Shown: positions 59,926-64,000 of the stretch, in pieces
How positions within the stretch are numbered: position 1 is the first letter of the stretch
Layout of the letters: every line of letters begins with the position of its first letter
Source of the DNA: Arthrobacter sp. zg-Y844
Lineage (GTDB): Bacteria; Actinomycetota; Actinomycetes; Actinomycetales; Micrococcaceae
Assembly (NCBI RefSeq): GCF_024385465.1
Contig: NZ_JANFLS010000002.1
Span: forward strand, 620,001 to 684,000
DNA: 64,000 nt
Direction: 5' to 3'
The notes under the pieces: generated by a model
Database searches by the model: none
What the model was told of the DNA's origin: nothing
Seen by the model: only the letters and a program-made list of their open reading frames with translations
Translations under genes and position numbers: made by a program

Positions 59926-60765
59926 TCAGGGGCTGGTGGGTTCGGCGTCGTGCAGGACCGTCCCGTCACGAAGGGTGATGGTGTAGGCGAGGTCAGGTGC
60001 GGGGCCGCCGTTGCCCTCAAGCTCGGAACCGAACGCGGTTCCCGGCCACCAGGCAACGTACCGGCCGTCTTCGAGGGAGGCCTGGACCTGCTGCCCATCG
60101 GCCGTGTGAATGGTTACGCCGACAACGTTGTCCCCGATTTGGCCCTGGGTGAGGGAAACCGTAGGCCGCGGCCGGCTGATCAGCGTCCTGCGGTCGTTGT
60201 ATTCGGTGATGGGACCCTGCGTGAACTGATCCCCGACGGGCACTGCACCTTTTCCGCCGTTGCCCGAGGTTGCGACGTCGTCCGCCCGGCCGCTGCCTAC
60301 CGGCACATGCGCCAGACAGTCCGCGGAGGTATCGTTCGCTCCGGCGTAAAGGAGCACCACCCACTCCCCCCTGCGCTCGGCGATGTCGAGTGACGGAGAG
60401 TCGATGTTCAGGCCCTGCTCGCGGCATGCCTTTTCCGTGGTGGCCAGGTCTGCGTCGGTCAGGGTCTCAGGGACGGGTGTCCAGGAAGCGTAAGCATTTT
60501 CCGCGCTAAGCAGGTTCGGGGCCAGTACGACGGCGGCCGCCAGGACCGCCGCGACGGCCGGTACCGCTATCCAGCGGGTGCGCCGGTGCTGCCGACGCGG
60601 GGCCGGCTCGATCCGTTCGGCTGTTGTGCCCGCCCCGGCTGTGGGATCGGTGGCAAGGATCTGCTGCAGTCCCGTCTCGTACCGCTGTCGGGATTCGCCG
60701 TCCGGTGCGGAACGCGGTGCCGGGTCCAGCGTGCGCAGGGCCCTGAGATAGGTATCGGGTTTCAT
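59926..60765 (-). CDS. membrane protein coupled to the ECF sigma factor
   Basis: A 279-aa protein starting at ATG 60765, which overlaps the sigma stop by 4 bp (ATGA) and follows TTGGAGGA. The first 60 residues are cytoplasmic and charged (MKPDTYLRALRTLDPAPR), one membrane helix lies at about residues 68-92, and a secreted domain follows. This is anti-sigma-like topology, and the gene pairing supports a role in restraining the sigma factor. A zinc-binding HxxxCxxC motif is absent. The secreted domain may sense the signal. Confidence 0.75.
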   Translation of the reverse strand: MKPDTYLRALRTLDPAPRSAPDGESRQRYETGLQQILATDPTAGAGTTAERIEPAPRRQHRRTRWIAVPAVAAVLAAAVVLAPNLLSAENAYASWTPVPETLTDADLATTEKACREQGLNIDSPSLDIAERRGEWVVLLYAGANDTSADCLAHVPVGSGRADDVATSGNGGKGAVPVGDQFTQGPITEYNDRRTLISRPRPTVSLTQGQIGDNVVGVTIHTADGQQVQASLEDGRYVAWWPGTAFGSELEGNGGPAPDLAYTITLRDGTVLHDAEPTSP

Positions 60766-61307
60766 ATCAATTCCTCCAAGGTCGAGTAGTCCGGCGCCCG
60801 GTGCCGAAGGGCACGGTGCAGGGACTGGCGTGCGCGGTGGAGACGGATACGGTAGGCGGCCGCAGAGATTCCCAGTACGCGGCCGGCCTGCGGAGAGGTC
60901 AGGTTTTCCCACACTGCGAGCGACAGCACTTCCCGGTCCTCGGGCCGGACCCTGCTCCAAGCGGCCGCCAGGTCCACTTGGAGGGCAACCAAGTCGTCCT
61001 CCGGATCAATGAATTCCGGGATATGGGAGGCTATCCGAACCTCAAGGGCACCTTGGCGCGCACGGGAACGCTGATCGTTGAGCAGACAGTTGCGGGCCGT
61101 GCCGTACAGCCATGCCCGCGCGTCCCCTGGCTCCCGAGGCAGGTCATCCAGCCGGCGCCATGCTGCCATGAAGGCTTCATGGGTTACGTCTTCGGCCCGG
61201 TGCGATTCCGTCCGGCGCTGCACAAAGCGCAGGACGTCACCGTATGTTGTCGCGTAGAGCGCGGCGAAGCGGGCCTCGCGTTCCTTAGAGCTTCGTGTTG
61301 TCCCCAT
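60762..61307 (-). CDS. ECF-family RNA polymerase sigma factor
   Basis: A 181-aa extracytoplasmic-function sigma factor. Region 2 lies at about residues 14-80 (FAALYATTYGDVLRFVQRRTESHRAEDVTHEAFMAAWRRL) and region 4 at about residues 120-165 (LSLAVWENLTSPQAGRVLGISAAAYRIRLHRARQSLHRAL). I choose the ATG at 61307, preceded by AGAGG. It is followed in operon by an anti-sigma-like membrane protein. No target promoter could be defined. Confidence 0.9.
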   Translation of the reverse strand: MGTTRSSKEREARFAALYATTYGDVLRFVQRRTESHRAEDVTHEAFMAAWRRLDDLPREPGDARAWLYGTARNCLLNDQRSRARQGALEVRIASHIPEFIDPEDDLVALQVDLAAAWSRVRPEDREVLSLAVWENLTSPQAGRVLGISAAAYRIRLHRARQSLHRALRHRAPDYSTLEELI

Positions 61308-61508
61308 ACCTCTACATGTCCGGCTCGGTGCCAAGTGTTACTAACCAGAGAAGATCACTGGATCGTACAGTGCCGGTGACGGATGGCAGTCTCTGCCACA
61401 CGCCAGGTTAAGTCCGAGATCCGGGGCCGCCTCAACACTCTTGACAGCGGCAAACCTGTAAAGCTAACTAGACGTGTAAAGCGAGCTGTACATCCGAGGA
61501 GGCCGGAA

Positions 61509-61976
61509 ATGTCCGTTGCGCCAACGCGTACGAAGTGGGGATATGCCAAGTTTGGAACCGGCCGCGTACCGGCCGCAGCCATCGCTGTTCCCTGTGGATT
61601 AGCCCTTGGAGCAGCAGGAGGTTGGGTGTCCGTCCTGGCCGGAATCAGTGGATCGAATCCTGCGCTCGGCTTCTGGGTCTTTGCCGCCTGCATCGCGATG
61701 CCGGCTGTGGCCCTGGTCTATGTCCTGGTCGTGGACCGGAACACTTTGATAGGAGCAACCGAACGTCCTGACGACTCCGTCGAATCCGGGTGGATCGACA
61801 AGGCTGCTGCGGGTTCCTTCATGGATCTGATCATGGTGCTTGGGGTCGCGGCTACCGTTCTGGCCTTCATTCCCAAGGACTTTTCCGTAGATCTGAAGCT
61901 CATCCTTCCCGCTGTGATCGCTCTGGGCTTCGCCTCCTTCGGCATCCGGTACCTGGTGCTCCGGCGGAAAGGCTGA
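61509..61976 (+). CDS. membrane protein of a membrane/XRE pair
   Basis: A 155-aa protein with four membrane segments at about residues 20-42, 52-72, 100-118 and 125-148 and an acidic loop between the second and third (GATERPDDSVESGW). GAGGAGG precedes the ATG at 61509. It is followed 1 bp later by a short XRE gene, like the pair at 41427-42289. The family is unassigned, and its role may be to modulate the XRE protein. Confidence 0.7.
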   Translation: MSVAPTRTKWGYAKFGTGRVPAAAIAVPCGLALGAAGGWVSVLAGISGSNPALGFWVFAACIAMPAVALVYVLVVDRNTLIGATERPDDSVESGWIDKAAAGSFMDLIMVLGVAATVLAFIPKDFSVDLKLILPAVIALGFASFGIRYLVLRRKG

Positions 61977-61977
61977 C

Positions 61978-62178
61978 GTGAAGAACCTGGTGCATGAGTC
62001 GCGCCAGCGCCTGGCCTGGTCCCAACAGCGGCTCGCTGACGCGTTGGGCGTATCCCGCCAGACCGTCATCTCCATCGAACGCGGACGTTTTGACCCGTCG
62101 CTGCCGCTGGCCTTTCGGATCGCCGGCGTCTTCAACTGCACCATCGAGGACCTTTTCTTTCCCGACGAGCCGCAATGA
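61978..62178 (+). CDS. short XRE-family regulator
   Basis: A 66-aa helix-turn-helix protein of the YozG-like type with a GTG start: ESRQRLAWSQQRLADALGVSRQTVISIERGRFDPSLPLAFRIAGVFNCTIEDLF. It ends with ATGA overlapping the start of the MFS remnant at 62175, so the three genes once formed an operon. Confidence 0.92.
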   Translation: MKNLVHESRQRLAWSQQRLADALGVSRQTVISIERGRFDPSLPLAFRIAGVFNCTIEDLFFPDEPQ

Positions 62179-62375
62179 GGGGCGGCGGTGCCAAAGAGGT
62201 AGAGCCGACCCTGCGTCGCTATCCGGCATTCGTCCGGTTTTGGCTCGCGTCGACGGTTTCCGACTTCGGAACTTATACGACCACTTTGGCTTTGTCCGTA
62301 CTGGTACTGGTAACCATGAACGGGACGGCGCTGTCGTCGTCGATAACGAGCCTTGATCCCGGCCAGCGTTTGTGA
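62175..62375 (+). pseudogene. N-terminal MFS remnant
   Basis: A 66-codon frame starting inside the XRE stop. RRYPAFVRFWLASTVSDFGTYTTTLALSVLVL is the typical first helix of an MFS permease, but the protein breaks off after NGTALSS, with a short unrelated end and a stop. No further MFS sequence follows in 62376-62511. The rest of the gene has been lost by deletion or rearrangement. Confidence 0.75.
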
Positions 62376-62422
62376 AGTTCCCATGTGGTGATGACGAGGC
62401 ATGTCCAGTTCAGAATTGCCGC
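62338..62422 (-). pseudogene. possible C-terminal remnant of a prolyl aminopeptidase-like gene
   Basis: On the minus strand one frame reads ILNWTCLVITTWELHKRWPGSRLVIDD, whose WELHKRWPGSRLVIDD segment resembles the region before the catalytic histidine of proline iminopeptidases. It overlaps the end of the MFS remnant. Only this short stretch is recognisable and it has no start or stop of its own. Confidence 0.4.
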
Positions 62423-62511
62423 CAGAGGCAGGCAGGCAGAGGAAAACATTGGTCACCATGGTGGATGTACCAGCACACTAACTGTAAGGACGGCTAGAGA
62501 ACGGGGAGGCT

Positions 62512-63423
62512 ATGAGCGCGGAGTTGGCCATCAGTGTTCAGGGCCTCGACAAATCTTTCGGGAAATTCCAGGCTCTGAACGGGCTGAACCTCCAAGTTCA
62601 GCGTGGGCAGGTGCACAGTTTCCTAGGGCCAAACGGCGCCGGGAAGTCAACAACTATCCGTGTGCTCCTAGGGCTGTTGAAGGCCGACGCCGGAGCCCTG
62701 CAGGTCCTGGGAAAGGATCCGTGGCGAGAGGCCGTGCCGCTGCATCGCCGGCTTGCCTATGTGCCGGGCGATGTCGCGTTGTGGCCGGGCATGACCGGCG
62801 GCGAGGCCATCGACCTGCTGGGATCGCTCCGCGGCGGCCTGGACGAGGGGCGGCGGGCGGAACTGATCCAGCGGTTTGAGCTGGATCCCGCGAAGCGGGG
62901 CCGTCAGTACTCCAAGGGTAACCGGCAAAAGGTAGCCATCGTCGCCGCCCTGGCCTCCGACGTCGAGCTCCTAATCCTTGACGAGCCAACCAGCGGTCTG
63001 GACCCGCTGATGGAGAACGTCTTCCAGGAAGTGATCGGCGAGGCAAAGCAACGCGGCACCACGGTGCTGCTCAGCAGCCATATCCTCGCCGAAGTCGAAA
63101 CCCTCGCGGACCGGGTGAGCATTATCCGGGACGGACGGATCGTGGAGGAAGGGACACTGGCCCAGCTTCGCGGGCATACCACCGCCGCCGTCCACGCCAC
63201 TCTGGAACGTGACCCACAGCCCGGCCAGCTGGCCGCATTCGAGGACGTGCACCTGGACGGCGGCAAACTCACGGCTGTGGTGGAGTCCGCACGGGTGGGT
63301 GAGGCAATGGCAGCACTCACCCCGTTCGGCATCACATCGCTGACCGTCGAACCGCCCTCGCTGGAGAGCCTCTTCCTGCGGCTGTACGAGGACGACGCCC
63401 CCTCCACACGGGCGCGCCCATGA
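62512..63423 (+). CDS. ABC transporter ATP-binding protein (antibiotic exporter type)
   Basis: A 303-aa ATPase with Walker A GPNGAGKST, Walker B LLILDEPTSGLD, and a signature variant YSKGNRQKVAIVAAL. The C-terminal 90 residues form the extra domain of drug-exporter ATPases. GGGGAGG precedes the ATG at 62512. It overlaps the permease gene by 4 bp (ATGA at 63420). It probably energises export of a hydrophobic compound. No biosynthetic genes are visible. Confidence 0.93.
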   Translation: MSAELAISVQGLDKSFGKFQALNGLNLQVQRGQVHSFLGPNGAGKSTTIRVLLGLLKADAGALQVLGKDPWREAVPLHRRLAYVPGDVALWPGMTGGEAIDLLGSLRGGLDEGRRAELIQRFELDPAKRGRQYSKGNRQKVAIVAALASDVELLILDEPTSGLDPLMENVFQEVIGEAKQRGTTVLLSSHILAEVETLADRVSIIRDGRIVEEGTLAQLRGHTTAAVHATLERDPQPGQLAAFEDVHLDGGKLTAVVESARVGEAMAALTPFGITSLTVEPPSLESLFLRLYEDDAPSTRARP

Positions 63424-64000
63424 GCAACGCCCTGACGGGTACCGGACCGCTGCTGCGTGCTACTGTCCGGTTCGACGGACGTAGCTTTGTGCCGTGGATC
63501 CTGATCGCGACGGCACTCTCTGCGTCCTCCGTACTCGTCTACCCATGGGTCTTTCCCACCCAGCAGGACCGCCTCGGACTAGCGCTTGCCATTGGCTCCA
63601 ACCCGGCACTGGGCCTGATCTTCGGACCGGCCTACGATCTGAGCACCGACGACGGTTTCAATGCCTGGCGCAGCCTCGCCCTGGGCGGTTTCCTCGCCGC
63701 CCTCGGATCGATTTTCACCGTCACCCGGTCCAGCCGGGGCCAGGAGGACTCCGGACAGGCCGAGCTTCTGGCATCCGGTGTGCTGGGCCGGGGCAGCCGC
63801 CTGCTGGCGGGAGTCAGCCTGGCCCTGATCGGCTCGGCGGCTCTCGGAGCCGTCGCCGGGGTCGTCACTGCCTGGTGCGGCGGCGGCTGGAATGCCTCCC
63901 TGCTGCTGGGAGCAACGTTCGCTGCCACCGGTTGGATGTTTGCTGCGGTCGCCGCTGTGACCGCGCAGCTAGGATCCGATGCGCGGACGGCCAACTCGCT
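63420..64000 (+). CDS. ABC exporter permease (partial, C-terminus beyond the right edge)
   Basis: The N-terminal 193 codons of an integral membrane permease partner of the ATPase at 62512. Hydrophobic segments lie at about residues 25-42, 88-102, 129-150 and 157-183, with a polar loop containing TRSSRGQEDSGQAELLASGVLGRG between the second and third, the pattern seen in exporters of polyketide antibiotics. The frame is open at base 64000. The full family size is about 500 aa. Confidence 0.88.
   Translation, partial: MSNALTGTGPLLRATVRFDGRSFVPWILIATALSASSVLVYPWVFPTQQDRLGLALAIGSNPALGLIFGPAYDLSTDDGFNAWRSLALGGFLAALGSIFTVTRSSRGQEDSGQAELLASGVLGRGSRLLAGVSLALIGSAALGAVAGVVTAWCGGGWNASLLLGATFAATGWMFAAVAAVTAQLGSDARTANS

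Overview
The window comes from a high-GC Gram-positive actinobacterium. The GC-rich third codon positions, frequent GTG/TTG starts, many 4-bp ATGA overlaps, and the order hisI-trpE-(two small membrane proteins)-trpC-trpB-trpA-lgt-gltB-gltD point to Arthrobacter or a close Micrococcaceae relative. No rRNA or tRNA gene, CRISPR array, prophage or intact insertion sequence was seen.

Layout. (1) 1-13.2 kb: a leftward core-metabolism block running hisI, trpE, a Trp-associated membrane protein, an HGxxPAAW protein, trpC, trpB, trpA, lgt, then gltB and gltD (cut by the left edge). (2) 13.3-20.5 kb: a TIGR03085-type protein, a repeat-rich gap, a RibD/DHFR-fold reductase, a DUF808 membrane protein, a zinc alcohol dehydrogenase, an MFS permease, a GIY-YIG-like small protein and a phosphomannose-isomerase-like protein lacking key residues. 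(3) 20.5-22.5 kb: hisF, hisG, hisE. (4) 22.6-30.3 kb: a mannoside operon (lipoprotein binding protein, two permeases, GH38 alpha-mannosidase, ROK regulator) behind a clear TTGACA promoter. (5) 30.3-33.2 kb: alpha/beta hydrolase, IsdG-like haem monooxygenase with a palindrome over its promoter, YciI protein and SigJ/DUF6596-type sigma factor. (6) 33.2-40 kb: an Rbs-type ABC transporter with a sorbitol-dehydrogenase-like enzyme and an SDR, divergent from a LacI regulator. (7) 40.2-43.9 kb: mostly small proteins of unknown role, including an FmdE-like protein without cysteines at the expected sites and two paralogous membrane proteins around a membrane protein/XRE pair. (8) 43.9-49.1 kb: a probable stress or xenobiotic operon (hydrolase, DUF308 protein, flavin disulfide reductase, EthD protein), a divergent TetR gene with a 22-bp operator, and a second alcohol dehydrogenase. 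(9) 49.3-64 kb: accessory genes (MFS, thioesterase, CGNR regulator, APH-like kinase, GNATs, PanE-like reductase, ECF sigma pair, ABC exporter) mixed with decaying genes: an MFS tail, a frameshifted GNAT, and an MFS head joined to what looks like an antisense peptidase tail.

How it works together. The left third is amino-acid and nitrogen housekeeping. The centre holds two sugar or polyol import-and-catabolism units, each with its own regulator. The right half looks like a soil bacterium's flexible stress, detoxification and signalling repertoire, with signs of gene turnover. The best leads for new biology are the degenerate ManA-like protein (19407-20522), the FmdE-like protein without cysteines at the expected sites (40216-40788), the paired membrane/XRE modules with flanking paralogues (40818-43288 and 61509-62178), the tautomerase whose catalytic proline follows ACG (58616-58858), and the hairpin/tandem repeat at 14048-14151.
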